DNA of 64,000 nt from Cellulomonas edaphi (GCF_030362815.1 NZ_JAUCGR010000001.1:1065471-1129470); one strand, 5' to 3'. Numbered from the stretch's first letter, positions 1 through 9,037 are shown. The notes: generated from the sequence alone by a model not told the origin. Program-made: numbers and translations.

Positions 1-1659
1 GTCGCCGAAGGTCCAGGCGTAGGAGGCGATCGTGCCGTCGGAGTCGCGCGAGCCGGTGGCGTCGAACGCGACGGCCAGGTCGGTGACCTTGGAGGTCATC
101 GCCGCGACGGGGGCCACGTTGGGCACCCGGACGGTCGCCTGCGCACTGGTGGTGTGCTTGGCGCCCTCGTCGTCCGTGACGGTGAGCGTGATCGGGTAGG
201 TGCCGGCGCTCGCATAGGTGTGCTTGGCCGTCGCGCCGGTGGCGGTGGAGCCGTCGCCGAAGGTCCAGGCGTAGGAGGCGATCGTGCCGTCGGGGTCCAC
301 CGAGGTGGAGCCGTCGACCGTGACGCTGAGGTTGTCGGTGCTGCTCGTCACCCGGGCGGTGGGGGCCTTGTTCGGCTCCTTGACCGTCACGTTGGTGGTC
401 GCCGTGCCGGTGGCGCCGTCGTTGTCCTTGACCGTGAGGACCACGGGGTAGGTGCCCGCCTTCGTGTACACGTGGGTGGGGCGCACGCCGGTGCCGGTCG
501 ACCCGTCGCCGAACGTCCAGCTCCACGACGCGATCGAGCCGTCGGGGTCGGTGGACTTCGAGCCGTCGAGCGTGGCCGTGAGGTCCGCGCTGGTGCCCAC
601 CGCGACCGCGGTCGGCGGCTTGTTGGGCTCCTTGACGGTCACGTCGGCCGAGCTGGAGCGCGTCGCGCCCAGGTCGTCCGTGACGGTGAGCGTCGCGGTG
701 TAGGTGCCCGCGGCCGCGTAGGTGTGGCTGGTCTTCGCGCCCTTGGCGGTCGCGCCGTCGCCGAACTTCCAGTCCCACGCGACGACGGATCCGTCGCGGT
801 CGCTCGAGCCGCTGCCGTCGAACGTCGCGCCCAGGTCCTTGACCGCAGTGGTGATGGAGGAGGTCGGCACGTAGTTGCCGACCTGCACGGGCCGCGTGCT
901 GGTGACGGCGAAGTCGTCGAACGCGTAGGTGACGGGGACGTTGCTCACCGAGCCGGACAGGTACGCCGAGACGCCGACGAACCCGGCGGTCTGCAGGCCC
1001 GCGGTCGAGCTCGCCGACTGGACGCTCCAGTCGGCGGGCTCGGCGGTGCCGGCCTTCCAGGCCTTGACCCGCACCGTGGTCGGGCTCGTGCCCGTGACCT
1101 GGGTGCGGACGTTGAGCTTGTCGTCGGCGCCGAAGGTGCCGGGGATCGTGACGGTGCCGATGCTCGCGGTGCCGTCGAGCACCGCGACCGTGGCGCTGCC
1201 GTTGGCGTTGAGGCGCAGCTTGGCGCCGTAGTCGAGGGTGCCGACCCGGCGGCCCACGACCGTGAGGTAGGAGCCCGAGACGGTCGGCAGCTTGTCCCAC
1301 GAGATCGTCGTGGTCAGGTCGACGTCCGTCGTGGACACGTCGCGCAGGTACGACGAGAGCGTGGAACCCGTCTTGGGCAGGGTGATCGTCCCCGCCGAGC
1401 CCGCGACGCCGTAGTTGGCGGTCGAGCCGGCGTGCGACCACGCGCCGCCGGCCTGGGCGGTGCCCCAGCCGTCGCTCATGGAGCGGGCGAAGGTGTCGGC
1501 CGCGATCTGCGGCCACTCGTCGCGGTAGACGATGTCCGCGCCCTCGCTGGTCGCGGCGAACGCGCCGGACGGGGCGACGAGGACAGTCGTGCAGGTCAGG
1601 GCGGCCACGACGGCGGTCGTGACGGCTGCGGGCACGCGGAAGCCACCGGTTTGGGGCAT
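1..1659 (-). CDS. Secreted PKD-repeat surface protein, C-terminus cut by window edge
   Basis: Reads leftward from ATG at 1659 and is open at base 1. Residues 1-36 form a signal peptide (hydrophobic core then an A-F-A-A cleavage region). Residues about 55-265 form a beta-rich module that begins D-x-F-x-R-x4-GWG and ends DDFAVT; the same module closes the 1483-residue protein at 16050-20501. At least four tandem PKD domains of about 85 residues follow, each with the W-x-FGDG and HTY/HVY signature. PKD domains are known extracellular beta-sandwiches used for carbohydrate or protein contact. No catalytic domain is visible in the part present. The protein is probably exported and linked to the polysaccharide locus, but the missing C-terminus could hold an anchor or enzyme. 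The start is well supported by the signal peptide. Confidence 0.85.
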   Translation of the reverse strand, partial: MPQTGGFRVPAAVTTAVVAALTCTTVLVAPSGAFAATSEGADIVYRDEWPQIAADTFARSMSDGWGTAQAGGAWSHAGSTANYGVAGSAGTITLPKTGSTLSSYLRDVSTTDVDLTTTISWDKLPTVSGSYLTVVGRRVGTLDYGAKLRLNANGSATVAVLDGTASIGTVTIPGTFGADDKLNVRTQVTGTSPTTVRVKAWKAGTAEPADWSVQSASSTAGLQTAGFVGVSAYLSGSVSNVPVTYAFDDFAVTSTRPVQVGNYVPTSSITTAVKDLGATFDGSGSSDRDGSVVAWDWKFGDGATAKGAKTSHTYAAAGTYTATLTVTDDLGATRSSSADVTVKEPNKPPTAVAVGTSADLTATLDGSKSTDPDGSIASWSWTFGDGSTGTGVRPTHVYTKAGTYPVVLTVKDNDGATGTATTNVTVKEPNKAPTARVTSSTDNLSVTVDGSTSVDPDGTIASYAWTFGDGSTATGATAKHTYASAGTYPITLTVTDDEGAKHTTSAQATVRVPNVAPVAAMTSKVTDLAVAFDATGSRDSDGTIASYAWTFGD

Positions 1660-2021
1660 GACGAAACAGAGCTCCAGGATGGTTGTGAGTGGGATAGGGC
1701 CAGACCGATGCGCGGTCACTTGCCTCTGGAAACATGGTCGCAAGGGAGAAGAGCCAGAAACCCGGACAAACGTCCTGACGGGTCCTGGCTGGGCTCCCGG
1801 AGCGGGTCGGCCGGGGGTCGAGGTGCTGGTCGGCGAGCTGTCGGCGTTCCGGGCGCGCAGAAGGGTGAATTGCGTCTCACCGGGTCTGGCCGACGCCCCG
1901 GGCCGTTAACATTCCGGGGGAAGTAGTGACAATTCGGGCACCGGCGACGTGGGGCGTCGCGCGGTTCCATCGAGCGCATGTCGGCGGTGCACGGGTGCCG
2001 CGGGTGGCGGACGGGGGTCGC
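1660..2021. promoter_or_regulatory. Divergent intergenic region between PKD protein and glycosyltransferase
   Basis: These 362 bases hold no convincing gene. They separate two divergently read genes and so should hold both promoters. GGTGA (1864-1868) and TCACC (1877-1881) form an inverted repeat with an 8-base spacer. The GTCTCACCGGG part (1874-1884) resembles elements upstream of other genes in this locus. A TAACAT hexamer near 1907 could be a -10 for the rightward gene. The assignments are by eye. Confidence 0.4.
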
Positions 2022-3224
2022 ATGCCACACCTATCGGCCAAAGACGGCGTTCTTCGCATCGCTCTGGCGGGGACGCGTGGAGTTCCTGCGCGGTACGGCG
2101 GGTTCGAGACCGCGGTCGAGGAGATCGGGCGCCGCCTGGTGGACCGCGGGCACGACGTCGTCGTCTACTGTCGGGCCACCGAGGACCCCGTCGAAGACAG
2201 GTACCTCGGCATGCGGCGGGTGACGCTCCCCGCCCTGCGCCGGCGCTCCCTCGAGACGCTGAGCCACACGGGCCTGTCCGTCGGGCACCTCCTCGCGCAC
2301 CGCGTCGACGCGGCGTTCGTGTTCAACGCGGCCAACGCGCCGTTCCTCCCGTTGCTGCGCGCGGCCCGTATCCCGGTCGCGACGCACGTGGACGGGCTCG
2401 AGTGGAAGCGCGCCAAGTGGGGCGGCGCCGGCCGGCGGTACTACCGCGGAGCCGAGGCGGCCGCCGTGCGATGGTCCGACGCGCTCATCGCCGACGCGCC
2501 CGGCATCGCCGCGTACTACGAGCAGGAGTTCGGGGCGGCCACGCGCCAGATCGCCTACGGCGCGCCGATCATCGAGCAGATCGAGACCGACCGGCTCGAC
2601 CCGCTCGGGCTGCGCCCCGGGGCCTACCACCTGGTGGTGGCCCGCTTCGAGCCGGAGAACCACGTGCGGGAGATCGTCGCGGGCTACGTCGCGTCCGGTG
2701 CCCGGCTGCCGCTCGTCGTGGTGGGCGGCGCTCCCTACGCGGAGGAGTACACCGACCGCGTCCGCGCCGCGGCGGCGGACGACCCGCGGGTGCGCTTCCT
2801 CGGCAGCGTCTGGGACTCCGTGCAGCTCGACCAGCTCTACGCGCACGCGCTCACCTACCTGCACGGCCACAGCGTCGGTGGCACCAACCCCTCGCTGCTC
2901 CGCGCGATCGGGGCGGGGGCGGCGACGGCCGCCTTCGACGTGGCGTTCAACCACGACGTGCTGGGAGAGCTCGGCACCTACTTCGCCGACGAGGCCGGCG
3001 TGGCTCGGGCCGTCGAGGCTGCCGAGGGCGACGTGGCGGCGACGCAGGCCGTCGGCCTCGCCTCGCGCGAGAGGGCGCGCGACTACGACTGGGACTCGGT
3101 GACGGACGGGTACGAGCAGCTGGCCCGCGACCTCGTCGCCCGCAATGTCCCGGGACGCCAGCGCGCCCGCCGGCGTCCCGCGGGGGACGTGGCCGACCCG
3201 ATCCCGGCGAGCGTCGCGCGATGA
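2022..3224 (+). CDS. GT4-type glycosyltransferase with DUF1972 N-terminal domain
   Basis: A 400-residue protein. The N-terminus (about residues 12-180) has the GTRGVPARYGGFET signature of DUF1972, which is found in rhamnosyl- and other sugar transferases of cell-surface glycan clusters. The second half is a GT-B/GT4 Rossmann domain with a sugar-nucleotide region near S-V-G-G-T-N-P-S-L-L. The likely role is cytoplasmic transfer of a sugar from a nucleotide donor to a lipid-linked glycan; donor and acceptor are not readable from sequence. The frame is open upstream to 1926, but ATG 2022 is preferred because homology begins just after it and a GGGGG run lies 4-8 bases upstream. Its stop overlaps the next start (ATGA), so the two genes form an operon. 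Confidence 0.85.
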   Translation: MPHLSAKDGVLRIALAGTRGVPARYGGFETAVEEIGRRLVDRGHDVVVYCRATEDPVEDRYLGMRRVTLPALRRRSLETLSHTGLSVGHLLAHRVDAAFVFNAANAPFLPLLRAARIPVATHVDGLEWKRAKWGGAGRRYYRGAEAAAVRWSDALIADAPGIAAYYEQEFGAATRQIAYGAPIIEQIETDRLDPLGLRPGAYHLVVARFEPENHVREIVAGYVASGARLPLVVVGGAPYAEEYTDRVRAAAADDPRVRFLGSVWDSVQLDQLYAHALTYLHGHSVGGTNPSLLRAIGAGAATAAFDVAFNHDVLGELGTYFADEAGVARAVEAAEGDVAATQAVGLASRERARDYDWDSVTDGYEQLARDLVARNVPGRQRARRRPAGDVADPIPASVAR

Positions 3225-4003
3225 ACGCCCAGCCCACGGTCAGCAGCGACGCGCGCGCCACCGAGACCTATCGGGAGGTCGTGCGTCGTCTGGGCTCCGC
3301 GCAGAAGCCCGCGGCGCGCAGCGCCCCCGCGTACTCGAGGTTCGTCAACCGCAGGCTCGGTCGGTACCTCGCGGCCTGGGCCTACCGCGCCGGGCTGACG
3401 CCCAACGCCGTGACGGGCCTGAGCGCGCTGGCGACGTTCACGGGCATCGCCCTGCTCGCCGTGCTCGCGCCCGGTCCGCTGCTCGGCGTGCTGGTCACGC
3501 TGTGCCTGGTGCTGGGCTACGCGCTCGACTCGGCCGACGGGCAGGTGGCCAGGCTGACGGGCAGGGGCAGCGCGGCGGGGGAGTGGCTGGACCACGTGGT
3601 CGACGCCACGAAGATCGCCTGCCTGCCGCTCGCGCTCCTGGTGGGTCTGTACCGGGCCGGCACCGTCGAGACGGCGTGGCTCGTCGTCCCGCTGGTGCAC
3701 GCCGTCGCGGGCAGCGTGCTGTTCTTCGCCATGATCCTGACCGAGCAGATGCGTCGGGCGCGGGGAACGGCGAGCGTCGCGGACACCGGCGGCCGGCTCC
3801 CGTGGCTGCGGTCGCTGCTGGCGGTGCCCACCGACTACGGCGTGCTGTGCCTGAGCTTTCTGCTCCTCGTGGTACCCGCCTGGTTCTTCGTCGCGTACAC
3901 GGCAATCGTGATCTTTACCGTCCTCTTCGTGGCCGCGGCGTGCGTCAAGTGGTTCCGCGAGCTCAATGCTCCCGTCGCTGACTTGGGCGAACGCGACATT
4001 TGA
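3221..4003 (+). CDS. CDP-alcohol phosphatidyltransferase family membrane protein
   Basis: A 260-residue integral membrane protein. Residues 103-128 carry the complete family motif D-x2-DG-x2-AR-x8-G-x3-D-x3-D, whose aspartates bind two metal ions and drive transfer of a phospho-alcohol from a CDP-alcohol. Hydrophobic segments follow and precede it, consistent with about six membrane helices. The gene overlaps the preceding glycosyltransferase by four bases, which suggests coupled translation and a shared job. In this setting it could make a phosphoalcohol or phosphoglycosyl lipid for a surface glycan rather than a bulk phospholipid; the TagD-like cytidylyltransferase at 24010 could supply a CDP-activated alcohol. 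The substrate is not determined. Confidence 0.85.
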   Translation: MNAQPTVSSDARATETYREVVRRLGSAQKPAARSAPAYSRFVNRRLGRYLAAWAYRAGLTPNAVTGLSALATFTGIALLAVLAPGPLLGVLVTLCLVLGYALDSADGQVARLTGRGSAAGEWLDHVVDATKIACLPLALLVGLYRAGTVETAWLVVPLVHAVAGSVLFFAMILTEQMRRARGTASVADTGGRLPWLRSLLAVPTDYGVLCLSFLLLVVPAWFFVAYTAIVIFTVLFVAAACVKWFRELNAPVADLGERDI

Positions 4004-4019
4004 GACTCACCCGTTCGAG

Positions 4020-4035
4020 TGTGAGCGAGATCACA
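4020..4035. promoter_or_regulatory. Perfect Crp/GlxR-type palindrome
   Basis: TGTGAGCGAGATCACA matches the TGTGA-N6-TCACA consensus bound by Crp/GlxR cAMP-responsive regulators in actinobacteria. It lies 222 bases before the beta-helix gene start and 16 bases after the end of the phosphatidyltransferase gene. An imperfect CTCAC-N10-GTGAG pair overlaps its left edge. No regulator gene is in the window. Confidence 0.6.
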
Positions 4036-4256
4036 TTCGGATAACGGTCGCCGTCCGCGGCGTCGCAAACGTGCTGCTCGCGGCGTCCTTGCGCCGTTCA
4101 TGCCGGTCGGTCCGAATCTGCGCGCGCGCCGAGCCGCTGCCGAGGGAGGTTCACCCGGCGGTGGCCTTCGCCCTAGGCTCCCCGTCAGTGTCCGCGGGAT
4201 CGTCCGTCGGTCCGCAAGCCCGGAAAGCCGAGGCACCACCGACCCGAGGAGCAGAC

Positions 4257-5738
4257 ATGGCGCGCGTACGTCCCCGCCGATCGCTTGTCGTCGCCACCGG
4301 TCTTGTCGCCGCCTTCCTGGGCGCCGGACTCGCCGGGGTCGTCGACCCCCTCGCCTCGTCCGCAGAGACCGTGGCCCCCAACGTCGTGATCGCCAACCAC
4401 AAGGTCGTCAAGTCGGGCGGCTCGTTCGTCGTCCCGCTGCCCGTGCCGACCGACGCCACCAGCGTCCGGCTCGTGGTGGCGGCCCAGCTGGCCTGGCGCC
4501 CGACCAAGATCTCCGTGTGCTCCGGCTCCGCGGTCACCGCCGCGTGCAAGGCGTCGCCGGTGATGGTCACGCCGGTGCAGACCGCCAAGTTCGCCACGGT
4601 GACGCTGCCCGTGAAGCCCGGGGACCGGAACCTCACCGTCTACTCGAGCGCGGCGAGCGCGAGCGTGACCATCCGGCTCGCGAGCTACCAGCGCGGCGGC
4701 GCGACCCCGGCTCCCACGACCGCATCGCCCACCACGGCGGCGCCCACGGCGAAGCCGACGGCCACGGCGACCGCGACCCCGAAACCGACCGCCACCGCGA
4801 CGTCGGCTCCCAAGCCGACCGCGACCGCGACGCCCAAGCCGACCGCGACCGCGACCCCCAAGCCGACCGCGACCGCGACCCCCAAGCCCACGGCGACCGC
4901 GACCCCGAAGCCCACCGCGGCGCCGACTGCAGCCCCCGCGCCGCCCGCGACGACCGGGCGGCCCGGACCCGGGAACACGGGCGTCCCCGCCGGCACCGCG
5001 CTGACGGTGCACGAGGGCGACCTCACCATCACGAAGGACGGGACCGTCGTCGACGCGAAGGAGATCCGCGGCCTGGTGCGCGTCGAGGCGACGAACGTCG
5101 TCATCAAGCGGACGCGCATCACGGGCCGGCCGCTCACCACGAGCCTGAGCCTCGTCTACGTGGCGCCCGGCGGCTCGGTGACTGTCGAGGACTCCGAGCT
5201 CTACGCCAAGGACCACTCGCCGTGGATCCGCGGCGTCATCGGCTCCAACTTCACGCTCACCCGCGTCAACATCCACCACGTCACCGACCAGATGATGATC
5301 ACGGGCAGCAACGTGGTGGTCCGGGACTCGTGGCTGCACGACAACCTGTACTTCCTCGAGGACCCCAACTTCGGCGGCAAGCCCACGCACGACGACAACG
5401 CCCAGATCGCGCGCGGCTCGAACCTGACGTTCACCAACAACACCTTCGAGGGGACGCACAACGCGGCCATCCAGGTGGCGCAGAGCGGTGGCCAGGTGTC
5501 CAACCTCAAGATCACCGGCAACTCGATCGGTGGTGGAGCGTGCTCGCTCAACTTCGCCGAGGTGGGCCTCGGGGCGATCAAGGGCGTCGTGATCCAGGAC
5601 AACGCGTTCCAGCCGACGCAGAAGTTCTACGGCTGCGCGGTCGTGTCCGACCCGGCCACCCTCCCGCTGCTGGCCCTGAGGAACAACCTCTGGGCATCGG
5701 GCAAGGCGGTCACGGTGACGGCCCGCGTCGGCTCCTGA
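4257..5738 (+). CDS. Secreted right-handed beta-helix protein with Pro/Thr linker
   Basis: A 493-residue exported protein. Residues 1-36 are a signal peptide. Residues about 40-145 form a small beta-rich domain with two cysteines. Residues about 150-245 are a Pro/Thr/Ala linker with KPTATATP octapeptide repeats. Residues about 245-493 look like a right-handed parallel beta-helix of the pectate-lyase-like superfamily, with recurring V-x-I/N-x2 turns and asparagine ladders (NNTF, DNAF, NNLW). Many such folds cleave or bind acidic polysaccharides, but no catalytic residues can be assigned here. The start is set by an AGGA box at 4247-4250 and the signal peptide. Transcription may respond to the Crp-like site upstream. 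It could be a lyase or carbohydrate-binding protein acting on the locus's own polymer. Confidence 0.8.
   Translation: MARVRPRRSLVVATGLVAAFLGAGLAGVVDPLASSAETVAPNVVIANHKVVKSGGSFVVPLPVPTDATSVRLVVAAQLAWRPTKISVCSGSAVTAACKASPVMVTPVQTAKFATVTLPVKPGDRNLTVYSSAASASVTIRLASYQRGGATPAPTTASPTTAAPTAKPTATATATPKPTATATSAPKPTATATPKPTATATPKPTATATPKPTATATPKPTAAPTAAPAPPATTGRPGPGNTGVPAGTALTVHEGDLTITKDGTVVDAKEIRGLVRVEATNVVIKRTRITGRPLTTSLSLVYVAPGGSVTVEDSELYAKDHSPWIRGVIGSNFTLTRVNIHHVTDQMMITGSNVVVRDSWLHDNLYFLEDPNFGGKPTHDDNAQIARGSNLTFTNNTFEGTHNAAIQVAQSGGQVSNLKITGNSIGGGACSLNFAEVGLGAIKGVVIQDNAFQPTQKFYGCAVVSDPATLPLLALRNNLWASGKAVTVTARVGS
4812..4931 (+). repeat. 24-bp tandem repeat coding KPTATATP
   Basis: Copies of a 24-base unit begin at 4812, 4836, 4860, 4884 and 4908, the last one diverging. 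They encode the octapeptide KPTATATP in the linker of the beta-helix protein. Such in-frame repeats can change copy number by slippage and alter linker length. Confidence 0.85.
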
Positions 5739-5763
5739 CGCGAGGGCGCCGGGACCGCGGGGG

Positions 5764-5786
5764 CCCCAGGGCGTCAGTACCTGGGG
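5764..5786. terminator. Hairpin between convergent genes
   Basis: CCCCAGG (5764-5770) pairs with CCTGGGG (5780-5786) around a 9-base loop in the gap between the rightward beta-helix gene and the leftward glycosyltransferase gene. There is no T run, as is common in GC-rich actinobacteria. Position supports a bidirectional terminator. Confidence 0.45.
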
Positions 5787-5813
5787 CGCCAGGACCCCCA
5801 GGACGCCAGGACC

Positions 5814-6947
5814 TCAGCGCGCCAGGGCGTCCAGCTCGGCCAGCACCGCCGTGCCGTAGCGTGACGGGCTGAACCGCGCCTCGGCGTCGACCTGCCCGTC
5901 GCGAGCCAGACGGCGCGCGAGGTCGGGGTCGTCGGCCAGGCGGGCGACCGCCGCCGCGAGCGCCGGGGCGTCGCCGGGCGGCACGAGCAGGCCGGTGACC
6001 CCGTCACGCACGATCTCCGCGAGGCCCTGCGTGGCGGTGGCGACCACGGGCCGGCCCGCGAGCAGGGCCTCCACCGCGGTGTTGCCGAACGGCTCCACGC
6101 GCGACGGGACCAGCACCACGTCGGCCGCCTCGAGCTCGGGCCAGGTCGGGTGGACGAACCCGAGCAGCTCGACCCGGTCGGCCAGGCCGGCCGCGGCCAC
6201 CTGGTCCCGGATCTGGGCCTCGAACCACTCGTAGCCGTCGAACGTGTCACCCGCGAGCCGCAGGGTGACGTCGCGTCCTGCCGCGACCAGGGCGGCCACG
6301 GCCTCGACCGCGACGTCGGTGCCCTTGCGCGGCGACAGACGCCCGACGAGCACGAGCCGCACCGGGTCGTCGGCAGGGTCCCGCAGGGGCGCAGGTGCGG
6401 CCGGGGGGCCGGGGACGCCGTTGTGGACGACGACGGTGCGGCGCAACAACCCGCGCAGCACCGACGCCGTGGCGAGGCTGGAGGCGGTGCTGTTGGCGAT
6501 CACGCGCCGCGCGAGCAGCAGCGGAGCCGTGAGCCCGAGCGTCACCAACCGGGACTGGTCCTCCTCCGCCTCGTGCACGTGGCACAGCGCCGGGACCCGC
6601 GCGAGGCGGGCCGCGGCCAGCCACGTGGGGATGGTCAGGGTGTTCACGTAGACGGCGTCGGCGCGGGCGCGCCGCAGCCACCGGGCGGCCCGCCAGGTGG
6701 CCGTCGTGGCGGAGGCCGCGAGGCCCACGAGGCCGCGCGGCGTGAGCAGGGCCTTGCGCAGCACGGGGAATGGGGCGATCCGCACGTCGGCACCGGTCGC
6801 GGCGAGCCGCGCGGCCAGCGGTCCACCCGTGGGGAGCACGACGACGACCTGCCAGTCGCCCGCGACCGCCGCGCGCACGGACTCCAGCAGCTGGAGGTCG
6901 GACCCGTACAGCTCGGCCGACGGGTGCGCCACGACGAGGCGCCTCAC
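5814..6947 (-). CDS. GT4 family glycosyltransferase
   Basis: A 377-residue GT-B fold glycosyltransferase. The N-terminal half begins RRLVVAHPSAELYGSDLQL, typical of GT4 proteins where an acceptor-binding loop follows the first strand. The C-terminal half has GRLSPRKG near the domain junction and the E-P-F-G-N-T-A-V-E-A-L segment that binds the donor nucleotide sugar (E-x7-E motif). It should add a sugar with retention to a growing glycan on the cytoplasmic face. GTG 6947 is chosen because it overlaps the stop of the preceding gene by four bases (GTGA), which implies translational coupling. It is the second gene of a two-gene leftward operon. Confidence 0.85.
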   Translation of the reverse strand: MRRLVVAHPSAELYGSDLQLLESVRAAVAGDWQVVVVLPTGGPLAARLAATGADVRIAPFPVLRKALLTPRGLVGLAASATTATWRAARWLRRARADAVYVNTLTIPTWLAAARLARVPALCHVHEAEEDQSRLVTLGLTAPLLLARRVIANSTASSLATASVLRGLLRRTVVVHNGVPGPPAAPAPLRDPADDPVRLVLVGRLSPRKGTDVAVEAVAALVAAGRDVTLRLAGDTFDGYEWFEAQIRDQVAAAGLADRVELLGFVHPTWPELEAADVVLVPSRVEPFGNTAVEALLAGRPVVATATQGLAEIVRDGVTGLLVPPGDAPALAAAVARLADDPDLARRLARDGQVDAEARFSPSRYGTAVLAELDALAR

Positions 6948-7867
6948 GAGGCGGCCACCGCGGCGACCGGCCCGGCCCAAGGATCCCGGCGCCGGGTGGC
7001 GTACCAGGCGCCCGACACCGTGCCCCGCGCGGCCGCGAGCAGCGGACCGGGTCCGCTCAGCAGCTGGCGCCGACCCCCGCGCTTCACGGTGCGCCACGCG
7101 TACGCGGGCGCACCGAGCACCCAGCGCGCGCGCTGCCTGCCCGCCAGGTGGTGCGCGGCGAACACCAGCCGCCCGCGGCAGTTCTGCGCGTAGTAGAGGT
7201 CGGACTTGCGCCGCGAGCCGGCGTGCTCCTGCGTGCCTCCGACGTCGTGCACGGCCTCGACGTCGCTGCGGACCACCAGCTCGACCCCGAGCGATCGGGC
7301 GCGCCAGGACAGGTCCACGTCCTCCCAGTAGAGGAAGTAGCGGTCGTCGAAGCCGCCCACCCGCAGCCACGCCTCGGTCGAGGCGCACAGGCACGCCCCG
7401 CTGATCCAGTCCACCCGGCCGTCGCCGTGCGGTCGGCTCGACGTGCTCCCGTGGACCAGGTCGAGCGTGCCGCCCTGGGACCAGACGGACCCGTCGGGCC
7501 GGCGGATCACCGGGGCCAGCATGGTGCGCGGCGCCGCGAGGGCGGCGTCGAGCAGCAGGCGGGCCGACGCCGGGTCGAGCGCGAGGTCCGGGTTCAGCAC
7601 GAGGACGGCACGGGCGCCGCGCGCGTGGGCCGCCGCGATCCCGGAGTTCACGCCCGCGCCGAACCCGTCGTTGGGCGTCGTCACCAGGTGCCAGCCGTGC
7701 GCCCGGGCGACGGCGCGCGCCTGCTCGGTGGCCCGCGGCGTGGGGGAGTTGTCCACCACCACGACGAGGGCGTCCAGCCCGTGCGCGGTGGCTCGCAGGT
7801 GCTCGTCGAGCAGGGCGGCCGAGCCGTGGTTCACCACGACGAGCGCGACCGGGCCTGGCAAGTGCAC
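6944..7867 (-). CDS. GT2 family glycosyltransferase, WbbL/rhamnosyltransferase-like
   Basis: A 307-residue GT-A protein. It starts with the usual beta strand (VALVVVNHGS), has NDGFGAGVN near residue 65, the metal-binding region LVLNPDL near 90-96, and FDDRYFLYWEDVDLSWR near 170, where the ED pair contains the likely catalytic base. This architecture is typical of rhamnosyltransferases and other inverting transferases of surface glycans. The start is uncertain: GTG 7867 has a GGAGG box only one base upstream, whereas TTG 7861 has the same box at an ideal 7-base spacing, so initiation at TTG is quite possible. It heads the leftward pair with the GT4 gene and is divergent from the gene at 7979. 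Confidence 0.82.
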   Translation of the reverse strand: MHLPGPVALVVVNHGSAALLDEHLRATAHGLDALVVVVDNSPTPRATEQARAVARAHGWHLVTTPNDGFGAGVNSGIAAAHARGARAVLVLNPDLALDPASARLLLDAALAAPRTMLAPVIRRPDGSVWSQGGTLDLVHGSTSSRPHGDGRVDWISGACLCASTEAWLRVGGFDDRYFLYWEDVDLSWRARSLGVELVVRSDVEAVHDVGGTQEHAGSRRKSDLYYAQNCRGRLVFAAHHLAGRQRARWVLGAPAYAWRTVKRGGRRQLLSGPGPLLAAARGTVSGAWYATRRRDPWAGPVAAVAAS

Positions 7868-7871
7868 ACCT

Positions 7872-7897
7872 CCGGGTGAGAAGGGGATGAAATGCCG
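7872..7897 (-). promoter_or_regulatory. TCACCC element plus CGGCATTTCATCC box
   Basis: Read on the minus strand this stretch holds CGGCATTTCATCC (7897-7885) and then TTCTCACCCGG (7882-7872). The same 13-mer and a CTCACCCGG core recur at 23894-23914 before the cytidylyltransferase gene. It lies immediately upstream of the GT2 gene, so it may be an operator or part of the 5-prime leader. Confidence 0.4.
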
Positions 7898-7978
7898 CGG
7901 ACGGGCAGGTCAGGGACTGCACGGATGCTAGCCCAGCCGATACTGTCCGGACCGGGACGAACCGGGTGAAGACGGTCC

Positions 7979-9037
7979 ATGGCCGTGCGGGAAGGGGGCG
8001 GGGTGGCAGACGACGAGCTGCGCGTGCTGCAGTCCTTCCGCGAGCCCCGGCGCACCACCAACCCCTACCTCGTGCAGCTGCGCGAGTCGCTCGAGCCGTT
8101 CGCGCGCGTGCAGACGTTCTCCTGGCCGCGCGCGCTGCGCGGGCGCTACGACGTGCTGCACGTGCACTGGCCCGAGGTCGTGGTGGAGCGCCGCAACCCG
8201 CTCCGGCACTGGGGCGCGAGCGCTCTGTTCGCGCTCGCGGTGGTGCAGGCGTCCCGCCGCGGACGGGTCATCGTCCGCACGGCCCACAACCAGGCGCCGC
8301 ACGACGAGGTGGACCGCGCGACCCGCCTCGTGAGCGCCTGGTGCGACCGGCGTACGGCGGCGTGGATACGTCTCAACGAGCGCACGCCGACGCCGCCCGG
8401 CGCCCTCGCGCGGACCATCGCGCACGGTGACTACACGGCGTGGTTCGCGCCGTACCCCCGGCGCGAGCCCGTGCCGGGCAGGCTCGTGCACGTCGGGCTG
8501 ATCAAGCCGTACAAGGGTGCCGAGGAGCTGCTGGCCGCCTTCGCCGCGCTCGACGACCCCGACGCGGGGCTGGTGGTCGCCGGCCGACCGACGACCGAGG
8601 AGCTGCGCGCGGCCGTCACGGCGTCCGCCGCGCGGGACCCGCGGGTGCACCTGGACCTCGCGCACATCGACGACGCGGAGCTGGTCGGGTGGGTCACGTC
8701 GGCCGAGCTCGTCGTGCTGCCCTACCGCTCGATGCACAACTCGGGGGCCGTGCTGCTGGCCCTGTCGCTCGGGCGCCCGGTGCTGGTGCCCCGCAACGAC
8801 GTCAACGACGACCTCGCCGCCGAGGTAGGCGAGCGGTGGGTGCACCGGTACGACGGGCCGCTCACCGCGGAGGTGCTCGCCGGCGCCCTGGCGGCGTGCC
8901 GAGCGCAGCCCGCGACCGGGCAGCCGGACCTGACGGGACGTGCCTGGCCGGCGCTCGGTGCTGCCCATGCCGCCCTGTACGCGCAGGCGCTCGGCCGCTC
9001 GCCGGTGGCCACCGCGCCGGTCGGTGGGGCCGCATGA
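7979..9037 (+). CDS. GT-B glycosyltransferase (GT4-like)
   Basis: A 352-residue protein from ATG 7979. It has a Rossmann-like N-terminal region with DVLHVHWPE, a basic loop around RTAHNQAPHDEVD, and a C-terminal donor domain with HVGLIKPYKGAEELLAAF and LPYRSMHNSGAVLLALSLG, the latter in the place of the E-x7-E loop of GT4 enzymes. The first glutamate of that loop is not obvious, so it may be a divergent transferase. GTG 8003 is a competing start because GAAGGGGG lies 4 bases before it. It ends in an ATGA overlap with the next transferase gene, so the two act in one pathway step series. The exact sugar is unknown. Confidence 0.75.
   Translation: MAVREGGGVADDELRVLQSFREPRRTTNPYLVQLRESLEPFARVQTFSWPRALRGRYDVLHVHWPEVVVERRNPLRHWGASALFALAVVQASRRGRVIVRTAHNQAPHDEVDRATRLVSAWCDRRTAAWIRLNERTPTPPGALARTIAHGDYTAWFAPYPRREPVPGRLVHVGLIKPYKGAEELLAAFAALDDPDAGLVVAGRPTTEELRAAVTASAARDPRVHLDLAHIDDAELVGWVTSAELVVLPYRSMHNSGAVLLALSLGRPVLVPRNDVNDDLAAEVGERWVHRYDGPLTAEVLAGALAACRAQPATGQPDLTGRAWPALGAAHAALYAQALGRSPVATAPVGGAA

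Noticed and set aside
154..1926. Long rightward open frame opposite the PKD protein
   Set aside because: It is an Arg/Gly-rich shadow of the PKD gene with no signal peptide or domain; the leftward frame has clear PKD repeats.
4812..4931. Possible CRISPR array because of regular repeats
   Set aside because: The 24-base units are contiguous, in frame, and encode KPTATATP; there are no spacers or cas genes.
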